A stretch of 64,000 nt of DNA from contig NZ_JAFMPQ010000011.1 of NCBI RefSeq assembly GCF_020667845.1, positions 55,155-119,154 of the forward strand. The letters run 5' to 3'. A model generated the notes under the pieces. It was given only the letters and a program-made list of their open reading frames with translations. It was not told the DNA's origin and did no database searches. A program made the translations under genes and the position numbers. Source of the DNA: Cognatishimia sp. F0-27. GTDB lineage: Bacteria; Pseudomonadota; Alphaproteobacteria; Rhodobacterales; Rhodobacteraceae. Of the stretch, positions 10,521 to 19,618 are shown piece by piece (position 1 is the first letter of the stretch; the number at the start of each line of letters is the position of its first letter).

Positions 10521-11225
10521 TCAGCCAGCGGCCATCTGGTTGTGTTTGCGCGCGATGAACGACTTTGCCGTTTCCACCGCCACGGCCGCATCGCGGCAAT
10601 ACGCGTCCGCGCCAATGGCCTTGCCGAATTCCTCGTTCAGCGGTGCGCCACCGACGAGAACGATGTAGTCATCACGGATGCCCTGTTCGACCATCGTGTC
10701 GATCACGACTTTCATATAGGGCATCGTCGTCGTCAGCAGGGCAGACATCCCGAGGATATCCGGTTCCTCGGTGGCGATGGCTTCCATATAGGCGTCGACG
10801 GCGTTGTTGATGCCCAGATCGACCACCTCGAACCCGGCACCTTCCATCATCATGGATACAAGGTTCTTGCCGATGTCGTGAATGTCGCCCTTCACGGTGC
10901 CAATGACCATCTTGCCCATGCGGGGTGCGCCGGTTTCGACCAGAAGCGGCTTGAGAATTGCCATGCCGCCCTTCATGGCATTGGCGGCCAAAAGCACTTC
11001 CGGCACGAAAAGGATCCCGTCACGGAAATCCTTGCCCACGATGGTCATGCCAGCCACCAGCGCCTTGGTCAGAATGTCGTATGGCTGCCAGCCACGTTCG
11101 AGCAGGATGTTGACGCCTTCTTCGATCTCTTCCTTGAGACCGTCGTAAAGGTCGTCCCACATCTGTTCCACAAGCTCGTCGTCGCTCAGCTCGGACAGGA
11201 TGATGTCGTCTTCTTCGTCGGACAT
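10521..11225 (-). CDS. Methyltransferase corrinoid-binding protein (MtbC/MttC type)
   Basis: 234 residues. A helical cap domain occupies about residues 15-95. A B12-binding Rossmann domain follows, with VIGTVKGDIHDIGKNLV; His116 of the D-x-H-x-x-G motif is the lower axial cobalt ligand, and GMSALLTTT and VLVGGAPLN follow. Such proteins carry a methyl group on cobalt between a substrate methyltransferase and a second methyltransferase. The natural partners in this window are the MttB-family protein at 15926-17470 and the betaine-homocysteine-type enzyme at 12626-13642 (inference from proximity). GAGGAGG precedes the ATG. The N-terminus is very acidic (SDEEDDIILSELSDDE), unlike most relatives I know. 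Confidence 0.93.
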   Translation of the reverse strand: MSDEEDDIILSELSDDELVEQMWDDLYDGLKEEIEEGVNILLERGWQPYDILTKALVAGMTIVGKDFRDGILFVPEVLLAANAMKGGMAILKPLLVETGAPRMGKMVIGTVKGDIHDIGKNLVSMMMEGAGFEVVDLGINNAVDAYMEAIATEEPDILGMSALLTTTMPYMKVVIDTMVEQGIRDDYIVLVGGAPLNEEFGKAIGADAYCRDAAVAVETAKSFIARKHNQMAAG

Positions 11226-11418
11226 GATGTCCTCCTCGGCGGGGCTCTGCGCTGGGCAGAGGGGCTTCGTCTCACTCAGGCTGTCCTGAGCATTCGTCTT
11301 TTCGGGCCCGTCACACTTTCCCTAATGCGACATGGGGCGCGATATCTCCGACTTTGCGCGGGGCAGGATTGCGAATGTTCTCTTTGTGTTCTAGTTTTGC
11401 ACTCTGGAGGCATCCGCG

Positions 11419-12513
11419 ATGGACAGACCAATTGAAGCGGCGCGACCGGTTCCGGCAGAGCGGCGCAAGGGGCGCGGCGCGCTGAGTTGTGACACCGGGC
11501 GCTACGAGTGCCATGTGCGGGTCGATGAGCATGACGGCTGGGATCTGAGCGAAGAGCAAACCGTGCTGCGCACCGAGGTGAGCGAGGAGCGGCCGCGCTC
11601 CGTGATCAGCTATGTGCGCTCGCCGGATCTGCCCTTTGACCGGACGCTCAACCCGTATCGCGGCTGCGAGCACGGGTGCATCTATTGCTTCGCACGGCCA
11701 AGCCATGCCTGGCTTGGACTGTCTCCGGGACTTGACTTCGAAACACGGTTGATTGCCCGGCCGGAAGCGCCGCAGGTGCTTGATGCGGAGCTGCGCAAAG
11801 CCCGGTATCGCGTGGCGCCCATTGCCATCGGAACAAATACCGATCCATACCAGCCGATCGAGAAAGACCACGGCGTGATGCGTGACTGTCTCGAAGTGCT
11901 CGCGGCGTTCCGGCATCCGGTGGCGATTGTGACCAAGGGCGCCTTGATCGAGCGGGATATCGATGTGCTCGCTCCGATGGCGGCGCAGGGGCTGGTGCGC
12001 GTCGGGATCTCCGTGACGACGCTTGATCCGGTGCTGTCGCGCAAGATGGAGCCGCGCGCCCCGGCGCCCGCGCGCAGGCTCGCCACAATCCGCCGCCTCG
12101 TCGACGCTGGCATCCCGGTGCGGGTGATGGCCTCTCCCATGATCCCGGCGCTCACCGACCCCGAACTGGAGGCCATTCTCGATGCCGCGCAGGGAGCCGG
12201 AGCCGACGCGGCCAGCTGGATCATGCTGCGCCTTCCGCTGGAAGTTGCGCCGTTGTGGCGCGACTGGTTGGCCACGCATTACCCCGACAGGGCGCGCCGC
12301 ATCATGGGGCATTTGCAGGCCATGCATGGCGGGAAGGATTATGACAGCCGGTGGCATGTCCGGATGCGTGGTGAAGGACCCTATGCGGCGCTGATTGCAC
12401 AACGATTTCGCCGCGCGGTGCGGCAGTTGGGACTGGCCGAGCGTGCCGCGCCCCTGCGCTGCGATCTGTTCCGGGCGCCGCCACGTGCCGGCGATCAATT
12501 GTCGCTGTTCTGA
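11419..12513 (+). CDS. PA0069-type radical SAM protein (SplB-like)
   Basis: 364 residues. It contains the radical-SAM cluster motif CEHGCIYC with Cys83, Cys87 and Cys90, preceded by LPFDRTLNPYRGC and followed by ARPSHAWLGLSPGLDFET, which are hallmarks of the PA0069/Rv2578c group. It also has IAIGTNTDPYQPIEK, IVTKG, and VSVTTLD in the form ISVTTLDP. The C-terminus ends GDQLSLF. The group resembles spore photoproduct lyase, but its reaction is unknown to me. It is divergent from the corrinoid protein gene, with 193 bases between starts, so it shares a regulatory region with it. Confidence 0.9.
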   Translation: MDRPIEAARPVPAERRKGRGALSCDTGRYECHVRVDEHDGWDLSEEQTVLRTEVSEERPRSVISYVRSPDLPFDRTLNPYRGCEHGCIYCFARPSHAWLGLSPGLDFETRLIARPEAPQVLDAELRKARYRVAPIAIGTNTDPYQPIEKDHGVMRDCLEVLAAFRHPVAIVTKGALIERDIDVLAPMAAQGLVRVGISVTTLDPVLSRKMEPRAPAPARRLATIRRLVDAGIPVRVMASPMIPALTDPELEAILDAAQGAGADAASWIMLRLPLEVAPLWRDWLATHYPDRARRIMGHLQAMHGGKDYDSRWHVRMRGEGPYAALIAQRFRRAVRQLGLAERAAPLRCDLFRAPPRAGDQLSLF

Positions 12514-12625
12514 AACCGGCCATGACGGCGTGTCACGGCACTGCGGGTGCGCCGTGGCGCGCGCGATGCGGGAACACGCGGAAGACGCGGGCAGATTTGG
12601 GAGGACCGCAGGCAAGGCAGCGCTC

Positions 12626-13642
12626 TCACGCGCGTTTGCGGGGTCGGCGGCGCGTGCGTGTTGGCGCAACGTCGTCCCCGGTGCCGTCACCGGCGGAGGA
12701 AAACCCGCCCAGCGCCTCGGTGATCTGCTCCAGTGTTGGCGTCGTGCCACGTGGCCGGCTCTCCAGCGCGGCGCGCATGGCCGCGAGATGCGGAGGGGTC
12801 GTGCCGCAGCAACCGCCGATGATCCGCGCACCGCTGTCGCGGGCAAGCACGGCATAATCCGCCATCAGGTCGGGCGTGCCGTCATAGTGAATATGGCCGT
12901 CTTCGAATTTCGGGATGCCCGCGTTTCCCTTGGCAATGATCGGACGGTCTGTGCCTTGCGCGGCAAATCCAAGGACCGTGCGTAACAGGTCCGACGCCCC
13001 GACCCCGCAATTGGCCCCGAAGGCGATGGGCGGGTTCGGCAGGGCCTCGACCATGGTCACCATGTCAGCGGAAGTCATGCCCATCATGGTCCGTCCCGCG
13101 GTGTCAAAGCTCATGGTGCCGCACCACGGCATGTCCACCTTGGCAAAGGCTTCGGCAGCGGCCTTGAACTCCTCGGGTGCCGAGATCGTCTCGACCCAGA
13201 GCACATCCGCGCCGCCATCGCGCAGCCCGGCGGCGGTTTCCTCGAACATGGCAACCGCATCTTCGTGGGAGAGCGTGCCCGCTGCGCCCATGATCTCGCC
13301 GGTGGGGCCGACGGATCCTGCCACGATGATGTCGCGCGCGCAGGCATCCGCGATCTCGCGCCCCAGTTCCGCGCTGAGTTTCGACAGGGCGTAGGCGCGG
13401 TCTGCTGCATCGTGCAGTTTCAGGCGCGAGGCGTTTGCGCCGAAGCTGTTGGTCAGGAACAGATCCGAACCGGCGTCGACAGCGCCACGGTAGAGCGCGC
13501 GGATCTTGTCGGTTTCGGTTTCGTTCCAGAACTCAGGCGCGTCTCCCGACATGAGCCCCATGTTGAAGAGGTTGGTCCCGGTCGCGCCATCGGCAAGAAG
13601 CCAATCGCGGGAGGCAAGCGCGCGGGTGAGGGCATCAGACAT
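12626..13642 (-). CDS. bmt: Betaine-homocysteine S-methyltransferase-like enzyme
   Basis: 338 residues of the zinc-dependent homocysteine S-methyltransferase family: LLADGATGTNLFNMGL at the N-terminus, LTNSFGAN near residue 63, and the three zinc ligands Cys212 (GANCGVG) and Cys278/Cys279 (GGCCGTTP). It transfers a methyl group from a betaine-like donor to homocysteine, giving methionine. The start MSDALTRAL is chosen because it fits the family and has AAAGG about ten bases upstream; the frame stays open above it. The C-terminus is an unusual basic tail, TRTRRRPRKRA. It converges on the radical SAM gene. Confidence 0.85.
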   Translation of the reverse strand: MSDALTRALASRDWLLADGATGTNLFNMGLMSGDAPEFWNETETDKIRALYRGAVDAGSDLFLTNSFGANASRLKLHDAADRAYALSKLSAELGREIADACARDIIVAGSVGPTGEIMGAAGTLSHEDAVAMFEETAAGLRDGGADVLWVETISAPEEFKAAAEAFAKVDMPWCGTMSFDTAGRTMMGMTSADMVTMVEALPNPPIAFGANCGVGASDLLRTVLGFAAQGTDRPIIAKGNAGIPKFEDGHIHYDGTPDLMADYAVLARDSGARIIGGCCGTTPPHLAAMRAALESRPRGTTPTLEQITEALGGFSSAGDGTGDDVAPTRTRRRPRKRA

Positions 13643-13713
13643 GAAACGGGACCTTTGCATTTGGATGTCCAGCATGTCGCATGGCCCTGATCGTGACGCA
13701 AATTCATAATCTG

Positions 13714-13726
13714 CATGTTTTACATG
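13714..13726. promoter_or_regulatory. Inverted repeat upstream of bmt, possible operator
   Basis: CATGT-TTT-ACATG is a perfect 5-3-5 inverted repeat about 70 bases before the bmt start, in an AT-rich patch. It could be a regulator site for methyl metabolism. The regulator is unknown and chance is possible. Confidence 0.25.
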
Positions 13727-13848
13727 AGGTGCATTGAGATGTCGGGGCGACGCGCGTCGCTGAAGCGACGACGCCCCGCCCGCCATCCCGCAGGCTTTCC
13801 CGCAGCCGGTGTGACGCATCGCTCGTGCGCAGGCGAGGGCGCTGCGCG

Positions 13849-13926
13849 GGGGGGTATTGGGGGCGCTGCCCCCGGCACAGCGAGGCTGTGCCTCCCCCGG
13901 AGGTATTTGTGAGACAGAAGAAACCC
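13849..13926 (+). repeat. Dispersed intergenic element, copy A
   Basis: A G-run and C-run flank a small hairpin (CACAGC/GCTGTG around GAG), followed by CCCCCGGAGGTATTT, a short spacer and AGAAGAAACCCC. Two other copies lie at 34821-34876 (reverse) and 57581-57655 (forward), sharing CCCCCGGAGGATATTT and AAAGAAA. The rest of the 385-base spacer between bmt and guaA shows no gene. Confidence 0.6.
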
Positions 13927-14027
13927 CAGCGGGCGGCGGTCTTGCCCGGCCCGGTGCCGCAGGCCGGTGCCGCAGGTGTCGATCGTCTTTTGCGCGTCTC
14001 AGGCGCGGGCGCATTCCGGGCCGGAGG

Positions 14028-15611
14028 TCACTCCCATTCGATCGTGCCCGGAGGCTTGGAGGTGATGTCGTAGGTCACCCGGTTGATACCGCGCACTTCG
14101 TTGATGATCCGCGTGGCGGTTTCGCCAAGGAACTCATGGCTGAACGGGTAGTAATCCGCCGTCATCCCGTCGACCGACGTGACTGCGCGCAATGCGCAGG
14201 CGAAGTCATAGGTGCGACCGTCGCCCATCACGCCCACGGTCCGGACGGGCAGGATGGCGCAGAACGCCTGCCAGATCTCGTCGTAGAGCCCGTGTTTGCG
14301 GATCTGGTCAATGTAGACCGCATCGGCCTTGCGCAGGATCTCGAGCTTTTCGCGGGTGATTTCACCCGGGCAGCGGATCGCGAGCCCGGGTCCCGGGAAG
14401 GGGTGGCGGCCGATGAAGTGTTCCGGCAGGCCCAGTTCACGGCCCAGCGCGCGGACCTCGTCCTTGAACAACTCGCGCAGCGGCTCGACCAGCTTGAGCC
14501 CCATCTTCTCGGGCAGACCGCCGACATTGTGGTGTGATTTGATCGTCACCGATGGGCCGCCGGAAAAGCTGACGCTCTCGATCACGTCCGGGTAGAGCGT
14601 GCCCTGGGCCAGAAACTCGGCGCCGTCGATCTCGTTGGCGTATTTCTGGAACACGTCGATGAAGAGCCCGCCGATGATCTTGCGCTTGGTTTCGGGGTCG
14701 GAGACGCCTTCGAGCTTGCCGAGAAACAGGTCCTGTTCCTGAGCATGAATCACCGAGAGGTTCATGTGATCGCGGAACATGCCCACGACCTCGTCAGCCT
14801 CGTTAAGACGCAACAGCCCGTGATCCACGAAGACGCAGGTGAGCTGATCGCCGATCGCTTCGTGAATCAGCGCCGCCGCAACCGAGCTGTCGACCCCGCC
14901 GGAGAGCGCGCAGATGACCTTCTTGTCGCCGACCTGGTCGCGAATGCGGGCCACGGCCTCTTCGCGATAGGCGCCCATCGTCCAGTCGCCGGTAAAGCCT
15001 GCGAGCCGCACAAAATTTTCATACAGCCGCGCGCCGTTGGGGGTGTGATGAACCTCGGGGTGAAACTGCACCGCGTAGAAATGACGCGCCACATCCGCGG
15101 TGATGGCGAAGGGCGCACCGGGCGAGGTGCCGTAGACCTCGAAGCCGGGGGCGAGCGTGTCAACGTGGTCGCCGTGGCTCATCCAGACCTGCTCGCGCCC
15201 TTCTGCAAACCAGCCCTCGAGCAGTGGCAGATCCTGTTTGGGCTCGACATAGGCGCGCCCGAACTCCGCCGTGCCCTCGCCCGAGACCACGCGTCCGCCC
15301 AACTGCGTCATCATCACCTGCTGGCCGTAGCAGATGCCGAGGATCGGCAAGCCCATCTCGAAGAGCGCATCCGGCGCGCGCGGACTGCCTTCACGGGTCA
15401 CGCTATCTGGTCCCCCGGACAGGATCACCGCTTTCGGTGCGATCTCGGTCAGTGTCTCGGCGGTCAGGGTCTGGTAGGGGTGGATCTCGCAATAGACGTC
15501 CAACTCGCGCAAGCGGCGGGCGATGAGCTGCGTGACCTGGCTGCCGAAATCGACGATCAGCAACGTTTCATGCGCGATGGCGGGGCGGGGGGAGACGGCG
15601 GACTGGGTCAT
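14028..15611 (-). CDS. guaA: GMP synthase (glutamine-hydrolysing)
   Basis: Amidates XMP to GMP in purine synthesis. The protein is 527 residues with a class-I glutaminase domain ([17 protein letters not shown], Cys94 in [19 protein letters not shown] near residue 185). An ATP-pyrophosphatase domain follows with the PP-loop [12 protein letters not shown] near 240, and the dimerisation domain ends [13 protein letters not shown], the usual GuaA C-terminus. The frame is open upstream; ATG 15611 ([10 protein letters not shown]) fits family length. It is transcribed alone, divergent from the MttB-like gene. Confidence 0.96.
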   Translation of the reverse strand: MTQSAVSPRPAIAHETLLIVDFGSQVTQLIARRLRELDVYCEIHPYQTLTAETLTEIAPKAVILSGGPDSVTREGSPRAPDALFEMGLPILGICYGQQVMMTQLGGRVVSGEGTAEFGRAYVEPKQDLPLLEGWFAEGREQVWMSHGDHVDTLAPGFEVYGTSPGAPFAITADVARHFYAVQFHPEVHHTPNGARLYENFVRLAGFTGDWTMGAYREEAVARIRDQVGDKKVICALSGGVDSSVAAALIHEAIGDQLTCVFVDHGLLRLNEADEVVGMFRDHMNLSVIHAQEQDLFLGKLEGVSDPETKRKIIGGLFIDVFQKYANEIDGAEFLAQGTLYPDVIESVSFSGGPSVTIKSHHNVGGLPEKMGLKLVEPLRELFKDEVRALGRELGLPEHFIGRHPFPGPGLAIRCPGEITREKLEILRKADAVYIDQIRKHGLYDEIWQAFCAILPVRTVGVMGDGRTYDFACALRAVTSVDGMTADYYPFSHEFLGETATRIINEVRGINRVTYDITSKPPGTIEWE

Positions 15612-15925
15612 GTCGCAGTCTCTAGGTCCGTGCGCGGGATTCGGCAACGCCTCCGTGCAGGCAAGGTCGACCCGGTGGCCCTTGTTGGTTTCCCGGACGG
15701 GTGGGGCAAGGCGTTTCCGGGCACAGGGCGATGCTTTTCTCCGCATGGGGCGCCGCCTCTTCGCGTCACGGCCGGACGGCGTAAAACGGCGTTGCCGCGC
15801 CTGTGTGTCGCTTTCGTCTGCGTAAGGGCGTTATCGCAGCAGGGGGCGTGCGCGCAGCGGGGTAAACCCCGCCCTACGGGCCGTGGCCCGACAGAACCGG
15901 AATGGCGCGACACGAGGGTTTGAGC
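15612..15925. other. Divergent regulatory spacer between guaA and the MttB-like gene
   Basis: About 310 bases holding the promoters of both genes. No riboswitch, small gene or clear -35/-10 pair was recognised. Confidence 0.4.
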
Positions 15926-17470
15926 ATGGCAGAAGCGGGCACACGCAGACGGGCACGGGGTGGCGGTGGCGCGGCACGACGGGCCGAGCGCAGCGCAATC
16001 AGCGTCGAGACGGCGCGGTATATCGAACGCAATATTCCCAATCTGGATATCCTCAACGAAGAGGCGCTCGAAATCATCGAAGCCAACGCCGAAATCCTGC
16101 TCGAAGAGATCGGCGTGAATTTTGTGAACAACCCGGCAGCGCTGGACCGCTGGCGCGCGGCCGGTGCGACGGTCGAAGGAGAGCGGGTGCGTTTGCCGAA
16201 GGGGCTTGCGCGTAGCCTTTGCGCCACGGCCCCTGCCGCGTTCACGCAGCACGCGCGCAATCCCGAACGCTCCGTGGAAATTGGTGGGCGCTCCCTCGTT
16301 CTGGCACCGGTTTATGGCCCGCCCTTCGTGCATTGCATGGAAAAGGGCCGCCGGTATGCCACGATGGAAGACTTCGAGAATTTCGTGAAGCTGGGCTACA
16401 TGTCCAAATGGCTCCACCATTCGGGCGGCACGGTTTGCGAACCGACGGATATCGCGGTCAACAAGCGCCATCTGGACATGCTGCTGGCGCACATGACCTT
16501 GTCGGACAAGCCGTTCATGGGGTCGGTCACCGAACCGAGCCGCGCGCAGGATAGTGTCGATATGGCCGAGATCCTGTTCGGCAAGGAGTTTGTCCAGCAA
16601 AACACGGTGATGACCTCGCTTATCAACATCAACTCGCCGCTGACCTTCGATGACGTGATGATGGGGGCGCTCGAAGTTTATGCGAAAAACAACCAGGCGG
16701 CGATCATCTCACCCTTTATCGTGGGCGGAGCCATGGCGCCGGTATCGGTTGCGGGGACGTTGACGCAGGTTTTGGCCGAGGTTCTGGCAGGCATTGCCTA
16801 TGCGCAAATCATCCGGCCGGGCGCTCCGGTGATCATGGGCACGTTTGTGACCTCGATCGACATGAATTCCGGCGCGCCGACCTTCGGGACACCCGAAGCG
16901 GCTCATATCACCTATGGCGCTGGGCAATTGGCCCGGCGGCTGGGCTTGCCTTACCGCTCGGCGGGCTCGTTCAATGGCTCGAAGCTGCCCGATGCACAGG
17001 CGGCTTACGAGACCGCGAACTCCCTGAATGTCGGGTTGCTTGCGGGGGTCAACTTCATGTTGCACGCCTGTGGCTGGATGGAAGGCGGGCTGGTGTCTTC
17101 CTACGAGAAATTCGTGATGGATGCGGATCAGCTCGGCACGTTGCATCACCTTGCGAAAGGCGTGCAGATCGATGAGAACGCCCAGGCGATGGACGCGATC
17201 CGCGAGGTCGGTCCGGGGGGGCATTACCTTGGTTGTGCGCATACCCAGGCGAATTTCAAATCCGCCTTCTGGCGGTCTGACCTGCTGGATTACAAGCCCT
17301 ACGAGACCTGGGTCGAAGAGGGCGGACGCGACAGCGCGAGCTTCGCGACGCAGCGGTGGAAAAAGCAGCTTGAGAGCTACCGCAAACCCGAAATGGACCC
17401 GGCGACGGAAGCGGCCTTGCGCGACTATGTGGCAGAAAAGAAGGCGTCGATGCCAGACAGCTTCACCTGA
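15926..17470 (+). CDS. MttB-family (trimethylamine methyltransferase-like) protein, non-pyrrolysine
   Basis: 514 residues of the MttB superfamily, which demethylates quaternary or tertiary amines and passes the methyl group to a corrinoid protein. The frame is uninterrupted, so there is no in-frame UAG/pyrrolysine. Characterised non-pyrrolysine relatives act on glycine betaine, proline betaine, carnitine or gamma-butyrobetaine, but the substrate here cannot be read from sequence. Seen are ISVETARYIERNIPNLDILNEE at the N-terminus, LEEIGVNF, GPPFVHCMEKGRRYATMEDFENF, TLSDKPFMGSV, the barrel segment GGAMAPVSVAGTL, and HACGWMEGGL near the C-terminus. The first 25 residues are Arg/Gly/Ala-rich. ATG 15926 is preferred (GAGGG seven bases upstream) over 15902. 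Confidence 0.88.
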   Translation: MAEAGTRRRARGGGGAARRAERSAISVETARYIERNIPNLDILNEEALEIIEANAEILLEEIGVNFVNNPAALDRWRAAGATVEGERVRLPKGLARSLCATAPAAFTQHARNPERSVEIGGRSLVLAPVYGPPFVHCMEKGRRYATMEDFENFVKLGYMSKWLHHSGGTVCEPTDIAVNKRHLDMLLAHMTLSDKPFMGSVTEPSRAQDSVDMAEILFGKEFVQQNTVMTSLININSPLTFDDVMMGALEVYAKNNQAAIISPFIVGGAMAPVSVAGTLTQVLAEVLAGIAYAQIIRPGAPVIMGTFVTSIDMNSGAPTFGTPEAAHITYGAGQLARRLGLPYRSAGSFNGSKLPDAQAAYETANSLNVGLLAGVNFMLHACGWMEGGLVSSYEKFVMDADQLGTLHHLAKGVQIDENAQAMDAIREVGPGGHYLGCAHTQANFKSAFWRSDLLDYKPYETWVEEGGRDSASFATQRWKKQLESYRKPEMDPATEAALRDYVAEKKASMPDSFT

Positions 17471-17540
17471 CCATCGCAAAGACCGCCTGTCTTGCTGTCC
17501 GTTGCGCGGAAGGGTCCGCGCAACCGGGCGGTTTCGGGTT

Positions 17541-17828
17541 TTACTCGGTCTTGGAGCGCAGCAGGCGTGCTTCGCCCATCATGGCGACCAGGATTTCCAC
17601 GTGTTTGGAAATGGAATAGCTCGCGGCCTGTGCGCGGCGCTGGTCGTTCAATTCGCCTTCGATTTCCATCAGGGTCATCAATGCCTTTCCCGGTCTGGGC
17701 AGGCGTCCATACCCGATCAGGCGATGCAGATGCGGATCGCGCCGGTATTCCTCTGATCCGATTCGTGCGGCGCGAATGAGGAGCCGCGGACGGCGCAATG
17801 TCGAAAGTATCCCCAGGATATCCTGCAT
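17541..17828 (-). CDS. DUF6477 family protein
   Basis: 95 residues starting MQDILGILSTLRRPRLLIRAARIG, then YRRDPHLHRLIGYGRLPRPGKALMTLMEIE and a helical C-terminus. It matches a small Rhodobacteraceae-specific family of unknown function. GAGGG lies eight bases before ATG 17828; the open frame above it is not family-like. It is divergent from the DUF6456 gene, the neighbour I associate with this family, so the two probably work in one process (inference). The protein is basic and likely cytoplasmic. Confidence 0.8.
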   Translation of the reverse strand: MQDILGILSTLRRPRLLIRAARIGSEEYRRDPHLHRLIGYGRLPRPGKALMTLMEIEGELNDQRRAQAASYSISKHVEILVAMMGEARLLRSKTE

Positions 17829-18098
17829 GGTTCTTGTCCCTCGTGACAGTGAGTCGTTTGCAACATCTCCACTGATACACAACCTTAGCGAGTGTTGCGC
17901 CCTTGCGCGCCTCTCCGAACGGTCGTTTCAGATTTGTTTATCATTCCTCTCAAATAGTTGGAAAATCCCAGATGCGTTAAGCATCCGGTAATAAATGCAC
18001 GTATAGGTTGTCAATCCAAGGTTGAATCTGCTGCTTGAACCGTTGTTTGAACGCCTGGGGCTGGGCTTTGACGCGGGGATCACGAGGGGAAAGTCGAT
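17829..18098. promoter_or_regulatory. Divergent promoter region of DUF6477 and DUF6456
   Basis: 270 bases, clearly AT-richer than its surroundings at 17925-18030. It contains the inverted repeat GATGC-GTTAA-GCATC at about 17970-17984. It presumably drives both genes. Confidence 0.4.
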
Positions 18099-19211
18099 AT
18101 GGCAGAGCGAGAATTTATCCACAGCCCCGGGCCGGATTTGCCCGGTTGGGTGCCAGACGCCGCGCGCGCCTATTTGGCGCATACGGAGTACGGCCAGCCG
18201 ATCCGCCAACTTGCACGGGATGCGGGCATTCATGCTTCCACGGTGCTGCGCCAGGTGCGCAGGATCGAGACCCGGCGGGACGATCCGCTGGTTGATGCGG
18301 CCTTGCGCGTCCTTGGCGGCGCGCAGAAGGATGAGGCGTCAACCGGATTTGGTCTTGGCGCTTGCGACGAGGGCGCGATGCCCGGCTTGCCCGATGAGGC
18401 AACGCTGGCCCGCGAAGCGCGGCGCGTCTTGCGGCGCCTGTGCGAGAGCGGGGCGGTGCTTGCCGTGGCTGCCGAAATGGATAAGGCGGTTGTGGTGCGC
18501 GACACTGGGGATGGCGGGAGCGCCCGTACCGCGGTGGTCGACGCGCCGATTGCGCAGGCCATGGCGCTCAAGGACTGGATCGCTTGCGAGGCACCCGGTC
18601 GGATTTCGCGCTACAGGATTACCGCAACCGGCCGAACAGCGCTGAGCGCGCTCATGGCGCAACAGGAAAACCGGGTGCGAGGTTTTGCTGAAGCGCAGGC
18701 CGGTTTTGACAGCGGCGTGGCCGCAGAAGCGGCGCTCGAAGAAATCGACCGCGACCCGCGCAGCCGCAAGGGCAAGTATCTGCTTGCAGAAAGTCCGTTG
18801 ACGGTTCTGTCGCGACGACGCGACAAGGACGGCACGCCTTTCCTGCCCGATGCGCTGGTGCTCGCGGGCGAACGGCTGCGCGAGGATTTCGAACTGGCGC
18901 AAACCGCGCAGGCACCGGGTCAAAGCTGGGATGCCTTCGTCGCAATGGGGCTGGAGACCGAACAGACCCCTGCGGCGGTGCGCGGCAGCATTCCCGCGCG
19001 CGTTCGGCTCAGCCGCGCGTTGCGCGATCTGGGCCCGGGGCTGGGCGATGTCGCTTTGCGATGCTGCTGCTATCTCGAGGGTCTGGAGGCGGCGGAAAAA
19101 GCGTTGGGCTGGTCGGCACGGTCTGGAAAGATCGTGTTGCGCATCGCGTTGCAACGGCTCAAGCGCCACTACGAGGAACAAGCCGCCGAGGGTGGCGACA
19201 TGATCGGCTGA
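18099..19211 (+). CDS. DUF6456 domain protein with an N-terminal helix-turn-helix
   Basis: 370 residues. Residues about 22-55 look like a DNA-binding helix-turn-helix (GQPIRQLARDAGIHASTVLRQVRRIE). The middle holds a winged-helix-like stretch, ISRYRITATGRTALSAL, near 168-185. The C-terminal DUF6456 domain (about 225-365) includes ESPLTVLSRRRDKDGTPFLPDALVLAGERLREDFELAQ and a conserved cysteine cluster, VALRCCCYLEGLEAAEKALGW. GAGGGGA precedes the ATG. It is likely a DNA-binding regulator; its targets are unknown. Confidence 0.82.
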   Translation: MAEREFIHSPGPDLPGWVPDAARAYLAHTEYGQPIRQLARDAGIHASTVLRQVRRIETRRDDPLVDAALRVLGGAQKDEASTGFGLGACDEGAMPGLPDEATLAREARRVLRRLCESGAVLAVAAEMDKAVVVRDTGDGGSARTAVVDAPIAQAMALKDWIACEAPGRISRYRITATGRTALSALMAQQENRVRGFAEAQAGFDSGVAAEAALEEIDRDPRSRKGKYLLAESPLTVLSRRRDKDGTPFLPDALVLAGERLREDFELAQTAQAPGQSWDAFVAMGLETEQTPAAVRGSIPARVRLSRALRDLGPGLGDVALRCCCYLEGLEAAEKALGWSARSGKIVLRIALQRLKRHYEEQAAEGGDMIG

Positions 19212-19618
19212 GCGCCGCCGCGGGATCCCCCATGCACCGGCCCCAACGCGATCATGCCGGGACCGATGGCGCGGCCTGTCCTGCTGTGCAGGCTGAGGGT
19301 GCCGCGATTGTGCCATCGGGGAGAGGCGCAGAGGGGCGCGGGCGCTGATCGTTCATAGCATGTCTCGACCAACGCGCCCCATGGGCCGCCCCGAATGTGG
19401 CGCCATCCGAGCCTTGCATTGCTTGCATGTCCGTCACCCCGTCGCGCGCGAGGTTTCGAGGGAGGCAGTGCAAGCTATTGAAATAAAATGGCGATCGCAC
19501 AGGGAGCACTCGTTAGAACGGGGCTGTTCCGCGCGGGTGTGACAGCGCGGATACTGGTAACTCTCCCTGCTTGCTCTTAATAGAGGGGGAACCGGAACCA
19601 CTTCGCGGGGAAAATACC
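19212..19618. other. Spacer upstream of lipA
   Basis: About 400 bases. No supported gene or RNA. An AT-rich patch at 19472-19500 may belong to the lipA promoter. Confidence 0.4.

Noticed and set aside
15926..17470. Pyrrolysine-containing MttB
   Set aside because: The frame has no internal TAG; it is an uninterrupted MttB-family member.
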